In this document: one piece after another, positions 1 to 11,985 of the stretch
Position numbering within the stretch: the stretch's first letter is position 1
Layout: the number at the start of each line of letters is the position of its first letter
Source of the DNA: Cristatella mucedo
Lineage: Eukaryota; Bryozoa; Phylactolaemata; Cristatellidae
Length of the DNA stretch: 64,000 nt
Direction: 5' to 3'
Assembly: GCA_009760855.2 (NCBI GenBank)
Contig: WPIO01000010.1
Span: forward strand, 2,259,001 to 2,323,000
The notes under the pieces: model-generated
The model's input: only the letters and a program-made list of their open reading frames with translations
Database searches by the model: none
Told to the model about the DNA's origin: nothing
Position numbers and translations under genes: made by a program

Positions 1-1650
1 TCATAAAGACCATGTGGGTTTTACGCGGGAGAGTTTTGTATAGCGCACTCACAGCCTAAGTGGCTTTCGGTACGCATTCGATAGCCAACAGACTTCGTCT
101 CACGCAACAAAGAGAAAGTGGGATGCATAGCAGAGTCAGGAGAGCAGTTGAGGTAGTGAGTAGCATGGAAGTAGCAGCTCAGGACCGCTGAAAAGGATGA
201 GCCATAGTCGGCAGCAGGAGATTAGTTGTCGTTGCGTAAGAATTGTGGAAGCGAGTTCCACAGTCTAGAACCTGCAGAGCTAAAGCTTCTGTCGCCAACG
301 GTCTCTAAGCGGAGGAATGGACCAGCTAATTTATTGTCCACACAGGACCTGAGGGCGCGAAGAGGCTGAAACTGGTGCAACAGTTCAGCTAGGTACGAAG
401 GAGCCAAGCCGTGGCGAGCCTTGTGGGTAAGCGTAAGAACTTTGCTCTGTATCCGTTGCTCAACCGCCCTCCATCCTAGCTCTTTCAGCAAAGGAGACAC
501 GTGCTCAAACCGCTGGGACTTGAAGACTATCCTTGCAGCCATATCCATAGTGCAGCTGCAGTGGCCTAGTTGCTTTCTTTGGCAGCCCAGCCAAAAGGGA
601 ATTACAATAATCAAGCCGAGACATAACTAAGGAGCAAGTAGATTTTTTGCAAGCATCTGTGAAAGACATGCCAGTGAAGACCATAGAGATGATGGTGTAG
701 GGTCTTAAGGAGGCGAGCTCTTTCTTAAGGAGGCAAGCTCTTTCTGCTTGACCTTATTATCGATCGATCGATCGATCGATCGCCAGATCAAGCGCATGCG
801 GAAACCTCGGAAAACCTTTTAAGGAAGGTCACTCATTGTGATTCTGAAATTGCGTTAGTCGGAGGGGGCTTTGTGGAGGCACGAATGTGCACGAGTTTTT
901 CAGTAAAGAAGGCTGAAAACTTTTCGGCTGAGCCCTTAGTATATCTGGGGAGTCAGAACTCTCAGCGTTACCCAGTAAATGGTTTACGGTCGTATAAATC
1001 TGTTTAGAGTCCGATTGGCTGGAATTCAGCTTTCGGATGAAAAAAGAAACCCTGGCTTTTTTAAGCTTCCGGGTTTAAACTCGAAGGAAGTCTTTGAAAT
1101 TGACTAGATCTGCATCAGATCCCGATTTCTTGAAACGACGTTCAAGCCTGCGCTTAACCCGGCGCGTCTTTAGGAGTTTTTTGTAAATTGAAAGGAATCT
1201 CCACGACTTTGTACACGTATAGAATGAACGGAAGCATGCTTGTCAAGAGCACTCCTGAGTGTCATATTCATTGCATCAGTGAGGGTATCGAGGCAGCCGG
1301 TCGAGTCTGAATGCAGATCAAGAAGACCTGCATCACAAACAGATTTCAAAAACTTGTCCATGTCAATGCTTTGTAAGTTACGTCGTTTGGCAAATTCAAC
1401 ATTGCCCTTACGTACGAGGGAGCAGGAACAATAAACGAGACCGAACAATGATCTGAGAGGGTCAGTGGGCACACCACAATGTCAGTGTGGAGGACATCCT
1501 TAGTGATCACGAGATCTAGAATATGGCCAACGACGTGGGTGGTATGATTAACGTATTGGGCCAAACCAAAATTCTCCAGACAGTCAAGAAATGAGTGGAC
1601 CTGGCTGTTGATAGGGTTATCAACATAAATATTGAAGTATTTGCAACGTT
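1..1650 (-). mobile_element. L2/CR1-like LINE remnant, family A, minus strand, RT core deleted
   Basis: Read on the minus strand from about 1650 down: an endonuclease C-terminus (THVVGHILDLVI... LSDHCSVSF), the linker ALDKHASVHSIRV, an RT N-terminal segment (KRRLERRFKKSGS... KKARVSFF), and then, after about 200 bp of unclear sequence, only the RT C-terminal part (VLTLTHKARHGLAPSYLAEL... VGDRSFSSAGSRLWNSLP) at 614-222. The YADD palm is missing, so a central deletion removed the catalytic core. The last 220 bp match the 3' ends of other family A copies at 21.6, 24.6 and 37.0 kb. Stops and frame changes show it is dead. Confidence 0.85.
702..782. repeat. Short direct duplication followed by an ATCG microsatellite
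   Basis: The segment CTTAAGGAGGCRAGCTCTTTCT occurs twice in tandem (about 702-744) inside the LINE remnant and is followed by GATC/ATCG repeated about six times (757-782). This junction lies where the LINE's RT core is missing. Confidence 0.7.
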
Positions 1651-2479
1651 CGAAGTCGTACTACTCTCATTTTAAGGGCTGCAGCCTCACCGAAGTGGGT
1701 CGAAGCACGTCATGCCGAAGCAACACGCTTCCAGGAAATTGGTGAAGAGATGGACCTACAGTACCGTGGGGGAGGAGGTTCTCGAGAGCCCAGGACTGCT
1801 GCAGCAGACATTGCAGCTTAGACCATCACAAGCTCGTAAGATCGTTTGACAGTAAGAAAGCTACGGTGAATGAATAGGATAAAAGTGCTTCCGGGTCATT
1901 TTGATCCAAATATATAATCGGTGGTTCACGATACGCTCGAGCTGTAGCCAACAAGACGAAGCCATCTGCCCGAAGACTCTGCCAACTCTGCCTTGATACT
2001 CTCATTGGTGCAGCAAACTCAAAACACTTGGTAGCGCTCTCTGTGACCATGCTCTTCTAAATTCTGTTCGTGCGCAGAAGCGTAGATATTCCTTTCCGGT
2101 GAAGTTCAAAGAATCCCCTTTTAAGTGCAAGCTCGAGCACTACTATCAGAAAGTCCGGATCCGACGCCGATCGAGCGATCGTTTCAAATACTACATCCGT
2201 GCGTACACCGGGAAGCTTGGAAAAGTCAGAGCTTCTTTTTCCTCTTCAAAGCTAAAGGCATGTCACTCAGACAAAAACAGATTGTGCAGACAGTGAAACA
2301 TTCACTTGAAAACTATGAGTAGTCCGACGACCTGCATATCGATTGTTTGGCCTATAAGTTTCCTGCATTCATCTTTGAGAAAATTTCCCATATTCTTGCC
2401 TCCATAAAGCCATCCGGCTAGAGCAAGTGCTGTGTCGCATCCTACGACCTCCTAAGAAATTTCCCTTGGTTTCTGCATA

Positions 2480-4270
2480 CGATGAGGTTAGCTAAATTAA
2501 TCCTGGTGAAAAGGGCTAGTCGACTGATGACCCCATTCTACCCCTTCTCCGGTCTTCACTTGCAGATAAACTGACTCCAGCCATAAATCAGGTTTTTAAT
2601 GCTTTTCGAGATAGTGGTTGATCCGAAGTTTTTCAAACCGGCCATTGTTTGACCAGTACTTAATAGCCTGGACTGGATTCAGAATTCCTACCGAACTATC
2701 GCCAAGTCTCCCATCTTCCTATTTCGCCCAAAATTATCAAAAATATTGTCGCTAGGCAACTTTTGAAACATATTGACAAGAATAAATCGTCAGAAAAACT
2801 TAGGTCGCGATTCAAGCGACGCCACTCTACTGAAACTGCTCGTCTCCCGCATGACTAGCGACATCGTACGAAGCAACGACGATGGTAATGTTACTGCCTT
2901 GGCCCTGCTTGACCTATCAGCTACGTTTGACACTACTGATCACGATATCCTATTTGAACGATTGAGAACACGATCGGTCGTACCTAATTTGAATCGTTCT
3001 TTTCCGATCGTGTTCAATCCTTGTCATGCAGTGGTCGCATAACATCCATATCATCCAGCTGACCTGTAGAACTCCACAAGGCTCAATTATTAGCCATTTG
3101 CTGTTTTCCATTTATACAGAGCTTCTGGTTAAAGACACTTGGACCGGCTATAAGTTATATTCTGACGATACCCAGCCATACCTGTCATGCAAACCATCAG
3201 AGTCTCATTCCTTCAGCAACTTCTAAACTGAATGCTTGCCTTGCAAAAATTCGATCCTACATGTCGGCGAATTTTCTTAAGCTATATAAGGATTAAACAA
3301 GATCAACTTATTGGAAAAAGGTAGGCTGATTGTACAGCTTTCATTTATTTACCAGCAGAAGGGCCTTCGTGGCTATCACTGCCTTTTGCAGTGGTCAATA
3401 AAAGATTGACAACTGCAGGACTCGAACCCATTACCTGGGTCGTGGAGTGAGAGCACCTAAAAATCAAATTGCTATTCATAGGCTACCCCAAGCGTACAGC
3501 TGGACTAGGAGACTTGCCTCTTCGAACTAATGATTCTACCTTCATCCTGTGCTCTGAATTTAGGTGTCCTATTTGATAACTACTTAAATTTTGAAAGCTT
3601 CCTTGATAAGACTCCTACCACATCTAGCCACCGCATTCTATCCCTGTCTTAGAGTCTGGATTGTCAACCATGGTGGCTTGCTAGAAAATCTTACTAGCTC
3701 TCGGGCTTTGTCTAGGCTGGACTACTGCAGCTCAGTTTTTTCTGGGCTGTCAGAAAAATCTATTAAACCTCTGAAGCCGGTGATAAATATTAGGATAAAT
3801 TAAGAATGGCCAACCAGTCCCCGAGACCCATCGTGGCCGAGCTCTTTCATACCTAGCTAAACTTCTACACCAGTTTCAGTCTACTCTTACCCTTAGGTCT
3901 TCTATGGACAATAAATTCGTCGACACATTCCTACGCTTGAAGACCTTTGGCGATTGAAGCTTTTGCTCTGCAGGTCATATGTTGTAGAACTCACATCCAC
4001 AGTTCTTATGCAATACCAACTATCCTGCTGCTGACTGTGGCACATCATTTCCAGCCTCCTGGGCAGCTACTTACACGCTACTCACTTCTTCGAAGGCCCT
4101 CCTTACTCAGTGATGCTTCCCACTTTCTCTTGGTTGCATGAGATTAAGTGTTCTGGCTAGCGTGTGGGCACTGAAAGCCTAAGCGTCGGCTTTCAGTGCC
4201 CTATAGAAACCCTCCAGCATAGCACCCACTCTGTCGGGGCTTTGTTGAGTTGCATACGGAAGTACATTAT
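2480..4270 (+). mobile_element. L2/CR1-like LINE remnant, family A, plus strand
   Basis: Plus-strand reverse transcriptase pieces in several frames: SRFKRRHSTETA near 2800, ALALLDLSATFDTTDHDILF at about 2897-2960, CRTPQGSIISHLLFSIYTEL at 3072, YSDDTQPYLSC at 3162 (YADD box with Ala replaced by Ser), SRLDYCSSVFSGL near 3710, and the C-terminal TLGLLWTINS region near 3890. The 3' end (4080-4270) matches other family A tails and runs into a TA/TTTA array. Many stops and shifts, so inactive. It is arranged head to head with the minus-strand copy at 1-1650. Confidence 0.85.
3352..3490 (-). mobile_element. SINE (family 2) fragment, minus strand, inside the family A LINE
   Basis: On the minus strand it has GGGTTCGAGTCCTGC (RNA polymerase III B box) preceded by CCACGACCCAGG and followed by a tail like GTGATAGCCACGAAGGCCCTTCTG, which matches the body of the better copies at 31.4, 36.4 and 61.0 kb (GTGRTRRCCGTAAAGGCTCTTCTG). 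The A box end is degraded. It lies between RT segments of the LINE, so it inserted after the LINE did. Confidence 0.6.
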
Positions 4271-4308
4271 ATATATATATATATTTATTTATTTATTTAT
4301 TTATATTA

Positions 4309-4348
<40 letters not shown>

Positions 4349-4350
4349 TA
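4265..4350. repeat. TA / TTTA / GT microsatellite at LINE 3' end
   Basis: Blocks of (TA)n, (TTTA)n, (TA)n and (GT)n follow directly on the 3' end of the plus-strand family A LINE. The array probably grew from the LINE tail. Confidence 0.9.
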
Positions 4351-4900
4351 AATTCCAAGGGTATAGCTACGACTTTGGAACAAGAGGAAATTGTTATTTC
4401 CTACTTTGAGAGCCCGAAGATTTGCTCTAAAGAGTGTCACTTCAAATCCTATCGACTCAATCGTTTGAAAGAAATCTCCCATTAGCCTTAAGCTTCACGC
4501 GTATAGTATGCCGCTCAACTAGTCTCCTTATGCCTGACAAAATCGAAGAGACATCGTTCTTTAAAAACTTGATAAGCGATAGCCCCTGTAAATAAGTTAT
4601 AGCTCCTCTGAAAACTAATCCTGAAAATTCTCTAAATTTGCGGCGCTCTAAGTTGTTAATTCTCGTAATTCTTAGTCCTCTCGTCTTAGCCGAATGATAA
4701 AAAATGCAGTTGCCACTCGATTGAGTATACTTCTGGAAGGCGGGCGCGGAATACGTGGCGCTTATAAATCCTCTAGAGCCACTCTCTGAGCCAGGCAGCC
4801 TTTCGCTGGACGGCAGGTGACCATCCGGAAGTTTCTTTCCTGGGACCAAATATAGGGGCCAGATTAAGATTGTCCCCGTGGCCCTCCTTCTAGTCGGGGG
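4351..4900. other. No recognisable feature
   Basis: A 130-codon open frame lies on the minus strand (4849-4457), but its composition and lack of any recognised motif give no reason to call it a gene. Nothing else stands out. Confidence 0.4.
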
Positions 4901-6136
4901 AGGGGAGGGGCTTGATCAAATAAGAGCGTCTCGATTTTGCGCCGCGCGTGGTTGCTGATGAGCAGCCTACAAAGGGCAAGCTTCAGAAGGTGCGAGCAGC
5001 TTTGTGGCAGCTATTTGGCCGAACGGTTCTAGACGTCGTTGACGCACGCTTCCGTGAGACCGACTCGGAACTAGAGCGCTGAAGAGACGCCGCGCGGCAG
5101 TCAAGTGCCTTTCTAGCGTCACTCCCTCCGTGGTCGGTCGCTCTCTGTGCAGACATAGTGTGAAGCTTAGCGTGCACCGCACGGCGCTCCTGTTGCGTCA
5201 AAATGCGCTGGCTTCTCATAAAAACAAACTTTGGCGTCCTCTGGAAACAGATTCTTACTCTGCGCTCCAAAGGAGCGCCGCTCAAGGATGTAGTTTGTAG
5301 TTTCTCCGGACCGCAGGTAGGCGACACCACGCAGAACACCGAAGCGGGCTCAAAGAGACGTTTATTCACACGGACGCCGCTGCTGGCCAGTACGTGACCG
5401 TACTGCCCGGCGTCCTCGTCGTGTAACTGCCCAGGCCTCTGCCACCCGTTACTTAACAATCACTGTCATAAGTTGCAACGGCCCATAAACCAACGGCGGC
5501 GCCGTAAACTCTGCTGAGCCACAAGTAACTCTTGGCCCTAAACTTGCCATATAGTGGGAATAACGAGGCAATAAATGCCATTGACCCACAAGCTACGAAT
5601 ACGATAAATCAGCCGCATAGGAGCGTCCCTCGGAAGAACCTTTCGACTCTTCTAGAAAAAGCCCAACTTGGCGAGAGTCCGAGTTCTGTCGTCGAGGCCG
5701 ATAGAAACCTGTCTCCTTTTCGGACGCCATCCAAAGAGAGACAAGTGGCCGTCTTTGGAGGCGGCCCCCCTCCTCCCGGAGAGCAGCGCCCTGAAGGTTC
5801 CCGGCCCGGCCGACTACGTAGCTGCATGCTAAATGATTGGCAGGTTCCTCTGGAGAGATTCGACGACGCTGCGCGACCAAATCGCCAAGGCTCCTTGGCC
5901 CCTCTGCAATAGTCGTAGTCATTGCTCGCTGCCTGGAGCTCCGAGCCAATGGCTCGCCGCCCACAGGCAGGCGAGCTCTCTTTTACTCTCTTTTACCTGC
6001 GTACAAAAAAAAAAGAAAACGCACCCCATTCGGAGAGCGGCCATTCGAAAAGCCTTTTTGAACCTGCCTAATGCGGCTTGCCTCTGTGCAGAAATCTAAA
6101 AAACGACCGCTCTCTTTGACAACCGATAGCCTCCCG

Positions 6137-6247
6137 CCGCCGCCGCCGCCACGGACTCCATGCACAGCGAGCGCTTACGCCGACGGCTAGCTGCCCTGGC
6201 AGCCATTGCCAGCACAGCATAAGGAAGCGGCGGCGGCGGCGGCGGCT
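6137..6247. repeat. Inverted CCG / CGG trinucleotide runs
   Basis: A CCGCCGCCGCCGCC run at about 6136-6150 and a GGCGGCGGCGGCGGCGG run at about 6228-6247 lie 80 bp apart in opposite orientation, so the strand could fold on itself. Confidence 0.75.
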
Positions 6248-6309
6248 GCCCCCTTAAGAGGAGAGCCTTAAAGCTCGCGCCCGCACCGCCCGACAAGCGA
6301 GCACGCAAC

Positions 6310-6440
6310 TTGCGTGGCGCTCAAAGAGGACTCTCAATCTCTATCCAGGCACTTTGCATATGCCGCTGGACTCGAGTCCACGACGCCGGGTAGCGGAGGC
6401 GATGGCACCCTGGACCCTAGACCAAACCAGAGCAAGCCTC
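6310..6440 (-). mobile_element. SINE family 1, degraded copy, minus strand
   Basis: The minus strand carries TGGACTCGAGTCCA at the B-box position and a 3' part GTGCCTGGATAGAGATTGAGAG that matches the other family 1 copies at 6.8 and 58.4 kb. The A-box region is poorly kept (CTGGTTTGGTCTAGGGTCC). The tail ends near 6310. Confidence 0.6.
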
Positions 6441-6769
6441 TGGAGCCATCTGTTGGTCTGCTAGCACTTTCCTAGAATCCTGGTACGATAGCTACCGGAA
6501 AAAGCCGCCCTACTCCCAGAAAGCAGTAGAAGGCGTTCTTGGCAATCGGGAGCTGGTGCGGTTGCAACATTGCCAGGGCAGCGTGGCCTTGCCCTTCAAT
6601 CCGAGTGGAACTTCGACCATTTGGCCCGGCTTGTCTTCCTCTGTCTCTGCCCGGAGCTTTCTTACGCACAGCCTCCTTCCACCTCACCCTCTTCCCGGCT
6701 GGCCTGGCGCTCTCTAGCTCCTGCAGCTGGAGAATGTAGCGAAAAAACCGACCAGCCGCCACTTTATTT

Positions 6770-6912
6770 TCTAATTCACTTGTGTAGCTCCCAAAGAGAA
6801 CCTAATCTCTATTCAGGCGCTTCCCATACGCCTCGGGGCTCGAGCCCACGTGACCTCGGCCAGACCTTGGTCGGTGCGAGCACCTTACCGTCTAGGCCAA
6901 ACCAGCGCGGCT
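6770..6912 (-). mobile_element. SINE family 1, tRNA-derived head with LINE-B-like tail, minus strand
   Basis: On the minus strand: CTGGTTTGGCCTAGACGG, with A box TGGCCTAGACGGTAAGG (6899-6883), then B box GGGCTCGAGCCC (6847-6836), then a tail GCGCCTGAATAGAGATTAGG and TTCTCTTTGGGAGCTACAC. The head has the spacing of a tRNA gene with both internal pol III boxes. The tail resembles the 3' end of the family B LINEs in this window (GCGCCTAGAAAAAGATTAGG). This is the best copy of the family here. Confidence 0.8.
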
Positions 6913-7851
6913 ACCCCCCCCCCCCCCAGCCGATCTGAGGTTGCACGCGACACGCCGGCGAGCTGGCGCTTTCTCGCGACTCGGCGCAACTCGTCGAATA
7001 GACTCCTTCGTTCCACCGGCCCACCCAGCCGGCGTCCGGTCGAGGGCTGGCCGATCGGAAGCCGGCTCCTATGCAGCTCGGCTCCAACGCGGGCCCTGGC
7101 GTGTTCGAGGCCTCGCCTCGGCGTTCAGAGCCGAGCGCGTCTGGCGACTCTAGCACTGAACACCCGACGACATATAGACTATAGAATTAGTTAATACGTT
7201 AGCTGTCTGCTCGGTTGCTGCAGCTGGAAACCTGCGACCACCACGATGGGGCTGGCTGGCGGCGACTGCGGTGGTGGCGGCTGCTATGGCCGGGGGCAGT
7301 GGAGACTTTTCGGTCGCGTCTGCTCTGATCGCGGCTACCCGCTCGTTGGCCACAGCTCGCTGCCGGCTCCATGCACACCATTAAAGAAGCTCCATGCGCA
7401 ATTAAAATCCACGCTCAGTGACCTTGGTTCGTCTTCTTCAAGCAGGCAGCGGGGGGGGGGCACCTCCCGCGCGGATACAGAAGCTTTTCAAGACATCGAC
7501 GACCACCGACAGCTGTTGAGACCACCTCTTGCCCGACGATACGGCGGCGAAAACTGTGCCATTGGAAACGAGACCCGGCGCTTTGAACGTATGGGCACAG
7601 CGAATGGTCGCAAAATCAAAGGCGGTATTGCAAGGCAGTTGCACTTCGCAATAACTCTTTAGCTCAATCAAATCTCTCTCGAGTTCCGATAGCACCTCTC
7701 GGACGCTCCGTTCGCAACGGGTCATCCATCCATCCGTCCATCCCCCCTCGCCGCTTCGACTTTGCTTTGCTCCGCTGGAATTGTCGAGACGATTAGTCGC
7801 TCATCTCCATTTTGTGGCAGCACTCCAGACTGCCCAATGCGACAGATGGGC

Positions 7852-7942
7852 AGCGGCGGAGGCGGCGGCGGAGGCGGCGGCGGGCGGAGGCGGCGGCGGA
7901 GGCGGCGGCGGGCGGAGGCGGCGGCGGAGGCGGAGGCGCATA
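7852..7942. repeat. GGC/GGA higher-order array
   Basis: Runs of GGCGGCGGA alternate with GGCGGCGGGC in a repeat of about 27-28 bp, present roughly three times. On the plus strand it reads as glycine then arginine runs, without any sign that it is coding. Confidence 0.85.
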
Positions 7943-7944
7943 GC

Positions 7945-10070
7945 AAACAGATAACGCCGCACGCTGCGACCTTGAAAATCCTCGGCTGCGTTCCGATAAT
8001 TACATGAGTAATTCGTTCCTCGCTCCTCCCCCCCGAGACCCGTAGCGCTCCATTGTAAGCCTATTGTATCTGCTAAATAAGCGTGGTGAATAACTTATTG
8101 TTACGCGCGAAGCACACTAATACATAGAATACATGTGGACGAATGGGGAATAGCCGTGCGAATGCATAGAGGTCGGGAAATCCTATCCATCTCAGTCCTA
8201 CGACATCTTCAACAGCTCTCCTGTACGCAGCATGCAAATTTTTCTGCTGAATATTTTCCATTCACACAAAGAAAGAAAGATTGCCAAGTTTAGGGGACAC
8301 CTGCTCGTACACGAGACCCGCTCTGCTTGAGTTGAGGAACAATTACCGCCGCTCCCGTGCTTCCTTGGTCTTTCAGTAAAAGACGCGCTAGCTTCTATCT
8401 TTTTTTTATCTTACTATATCTAGTTTTAAACTGAAGAGAGTGGGAAAGTGGCCTTCATAAAGGTAAGGATCCTGCCCTTACAGCTGTAAGAGAACTTTCA
8501 TCACAGATGCAACTGAACTATACAATAGACGGTTGCTCGGACCCGTTTTTCTGTCTACTACATGATAGGGTGATGCCGAGAAAACTCGGCAGATTCCTTT
8601 GACAAAGAACTGAGCCTACTCTAATACCTGGTCACTGAATTCGGCACTCCAGCATTGCACGGTAAAGCCAGGATTTGGGGGCGTGGAGAGAAGGGAGCTT
8701 TTAGTGGATTGCTAGATTGCTCGGATTGTAAAAATTCAGCTTCGCTGTTGTAGTCGTCGAGCTTCACTATTCGGGCCCAGGCTCCACCCTGCGCCTTGAA
8801 GAGACAGCAAGTTCAAGGTATTGTAGCCTGTGCACAGGCGATTCCACAAAGTAAGCGGCCGCAACTTGGCTAAACTTTTCTACACAAGTCTGGTAGCGCG
8901 CGCTGATGCATTTCGCCTATGTTGGTACATTACGTTTGATCGATTGATGTTGGTCCATATGAAAGAGAATCAACCAGACCATTGTGTCCACCCACAGTAG
9001 CCAAATGTTAGCAATTAGCAGCTGGCTCTTAGTTATTTGATTAGTCTGTACGGAGCAAATTGTACGGTACACTTCATTAACTTCACTCTTAGTTAAATAG
9101 AAGTTAAAAAATGAAATCGAAAATAAATTTCAAATTATCTGCATTGATTCGGGACAGAAGACGGAAAGAGAGAGAGAGAGAGAGAGGCGGAAAGAGATAC
9201 AGACGATGAAAACAGAAATCAGGCTCATATGGAGCTATAAGTAGGTGCAAGTATAATAGGATGTCCGCCGGAGCAGTCGCACCAGGTCACGTGCTAGCGA
9301 CCTGGCACGATTCGCTACGTCCCAAGACGCGTTTCGCGAGCTTGCTTCTAGTACGATACTCGAATAACGAGTTCTCTTTAAGAAATAAACCGGAGGAAGC
9401 AACTTGTTTGCATGATTTAAATGCAACCTGCACATCCTTGCCATCGGTCCCGCACCCGCATCACAAGTACAAGAAGGCGGTTGCGTAATAGTGAAGCTAA
9501 TAGTGACTCCAAGCTCTTCGGACACTTCAAAGGATGCATACACACGTGCATACAGACATTCATGTATGCACTATCTTTTATACGGTTTGTTGCGTGTCGA
9601 TCCGTATTAATTGCAGCATGGTAACCTGCTGCTTTTATTGGCTTCTACTAAGCAATGACAGCGGCACCTTACAGTGCCGCCATTGCTGAGAACTCGTGCA
9701 TGCTTGCGTAAGAGGAGAGTACGCATCGTTGTGACAGCACGAACCTCACTAGTTCAAGTAGCAGCTCAATACATACAACGTGGAAAGACCTGAAGCTCGC
9801 TATACGAAAACGATAAAGACGCAGCACTTGATATTCTGCACGCAGCGCTAACAAAAGCATCGTATTAGAAAACGCATACACAGTTGCCTTTAGATTACGG
9901 CTGACACTGCACGGGACTTACAAACGATTCATATGCAGGTTTCAGCAGCTCACGCTCGGCGCTCTGAATCACCGAGCGGCGGAACATTGCTCCAAGAGGG
10001 CGAGTGCGGTCAGGCACGTGCCTTAAATAATGGCCACGTAGTAAGTCATACAAAAATATTGCTTATGTAT
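7945..10070. other. No recognisable gene
   Basis: Apart from a short (GA)n run at about 9169-9186, I see only unassigned sequence with short chance ORFs on both strands (the longest, 9543-9235 minus, has no known motif). Confidence 0.4.
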
Positions 10071-10075
10071 GATAA

Positions 10076-10950
10076 TATTAATAATAATGCATTTGTATAG
10101 CTCCCTCAGAGAACTGGATCTCTTTCTAGGCACTTTATAGATGCTGTGAAGAAATCTTGACCAAATGATTAGTGGTAACATTCACAGTGCCATCAAGCAT
10201 AATATTTTTTGTTAGATGTGTCATGTATAGGGTCAACGTGTAGATATGGTAAGTAGCAGCAGGCACAGTGTCAGCATGCAAAAGCACACAAAGAAAGAAT
10301 CACAAAGACCCACTAAATGTAGTTATAAACAGGTGTATTTTAAGCTTCTTTTAAAATTTCGTCGTGACAGGGATGTCGTGACATCAGCCGGGAGTAAGTC
10401 CTAGGCTTTGGGAGCATATAAACTAAAGGCATGGTCTCCAAAGGCTTGAGGTTCGTATGAGGTATAGCTATATTTATTTGGCTTGATACGATTTGAGTCA
10501 GAACAGCGAGTTGAACGATGTTTGGCCTGGTGGGGAGTAGTTCTGATAGGTAGGTTGGAGCCAGAGTGAAGGGACCTAAAAGTAAGAGGATACGTTGCTT
10601 GATTGTGAGCCACTGCATGTCGGCGAGAAGCAGTGTGCTGTGGCAACTGCGGCGCTCACGACAGACAAGTCTAGCTGTAGAATCTTGCGCTAGATGTAAG
10701 CGCCTGCTTGCAAGCGCCGGTAGACCAGCAAGCAGCGAGTCACAGAAGTCGAGATGGGCCGTCACAAATGCACGGACCATTTTGGATATAGTATCCTTAT
10801 CTAAGCCAGCACTACCCGGCCAGGCATAAATACCACATAGAGTAGGCGGAAAACATGAGAAGTATGCGGCGTAATAATTACAGTTTGTCTTGCTGGTGCT
10901 GCTTCTTCCCATTCTCCAAGCGGTACAAATGCGGAAGCTGACGGTCAACC
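10076..10950 (-). mobile_element. L2/CR1-like LINE, family B, 5'-truncated, minus strand
   Basis: Minus-strand frame with LDKDTISKMVRAFVTAHLDF, CDSLLAGLPALASRRLHLAQ, RLVCRERRSCHSTLLLADMQ and the end of an RT C-terminal domain, matching the copies at 19.1, 20.5 and 22.4 kb. The 3' UTR gives GTGCCTAGAAAGAGATCCAG and TTCTCTGAGGGAGCTATAC followed by an ATT-type tail near 10080. Only the last third of the RT ORF remains. Confidence 0.85.
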
Positions 10951-10954
10951 GAGT

Positions 10955-11042
10955 CTCTCAATGGAGAAGGAGCGAACAACCTCGACCCCGAGAAACCAGC
11001 GGACGACCTTGACCCCGAGAAACCAGCGGACGACCTCGAACC
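10955..11042. repeat. 27-bp tandem repeat, about three copies
   Basis: The unit CTYGACCCCGAGAAACCAGC-GGACGAC is repeated nearly perfectly, just beyond the truncated 5' end of the LINE at 10.1-10.95 kb. Confidence 0.85.
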
Positions 11043-11044
11043 GT

Positions 11045-11884
11045 AGGTGCCTCTCGAGGGTATAGATAAGTAGCGATTGCATCTCCATCTAATAATCCTC
11101 TCCACAATTATAAATCGCGCCGCTCAGAAGCCTCGTCCTATCACTGCTATCGCATAAGCGGCTCTCTGTTAGAATTCAGCGGCCCCACGCTCGCTGTTCG
11201 AAAAACGCTCATAGTACGTAATCGCGGGCTTTTGCAGCATTCCGTGCGCTGAATGGAGCCATTTTTTTTAATTTCCGACCAGGAGAGGGATATAGTATAA
11301 CTCAAATAAATCTCTGGGATATTTCGCACAGCGAAGCGCTATATACAAAATCTTCTACAGGAGCCTCATCGTCCCGCGGCGGGTAGGCCACTGATTATGT
11401 ATTAAGCCGACGACGACGGGTGCGCCGACTGATCGGTTAATCCCAGGCTGACGGTGGCACGAGTGTCGGCGTAGTAGCAACGATGATCTTTTGAGACTCC
11501 TCAAGTTTTCGTGAGATTTTCCATTCTTGTCTGCTGCTCGCTAATTATAACCACAATTTAGTGGCCATTTAAATTAAACGATCACTTCCAACCAATTCGT
11601 GCTTCAGGACTGCGTTCCACCGCCACGGAAACGAATGCAAAATCTCCCGACTTTCTCATGAGTGACTGAATGCTACATTCTGCTCAAATTGGTTTACAAA
11701 AGATTTGAAGAAAAAATAAATGTAAAACCAATATCAAGTTTTGCGCAAGTAAAAAGTACTTGCAAAATGCAATTAGTATGTTATCAGGCTGCAACATTTG
11801 TGTGGTTTATTGTTAAAGGTAGATGCAAAACATGGTTGGCTGTAACTAAAAACTCATGCCAATGCGACTACCTTAAACCCGCCT
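11045..11884. other. No recognisable feature
   Basis: Short chance ORFs only; no repeat boundary or RNA gene seen. Confidence 0.4.
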
Positions 11885-11885
11885 G

Positions 11886-11984
<99 letters not shown>

Positions 11985-11985
11985 T
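11885..11985. repeat. TA then TG microsatellite
   Basis: About 12 TA units pass directly into more than 35 TG units. Adjacent sequence up to 12110 keeps degraded GTAT/ATGT steps. Confidence 0.97.

Larger units (their letters stand above)
4900..8020. other. GC/CpG-rich block with overlapping chance ORFs
   Basis: This 3-kb stretch is much richer in CpG than its surroundings and contains several overlapping open frames on both strands (for example 5532-5912 plus, 5964-5593 minus), which is what stop-poor GC-rich DNA gives by chance. It also has CCG/GGC arrays and two SINE copies. It could be the promoter island of a gene outside or within the window, but I recognise no exon in it. Confidence 0.4.
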
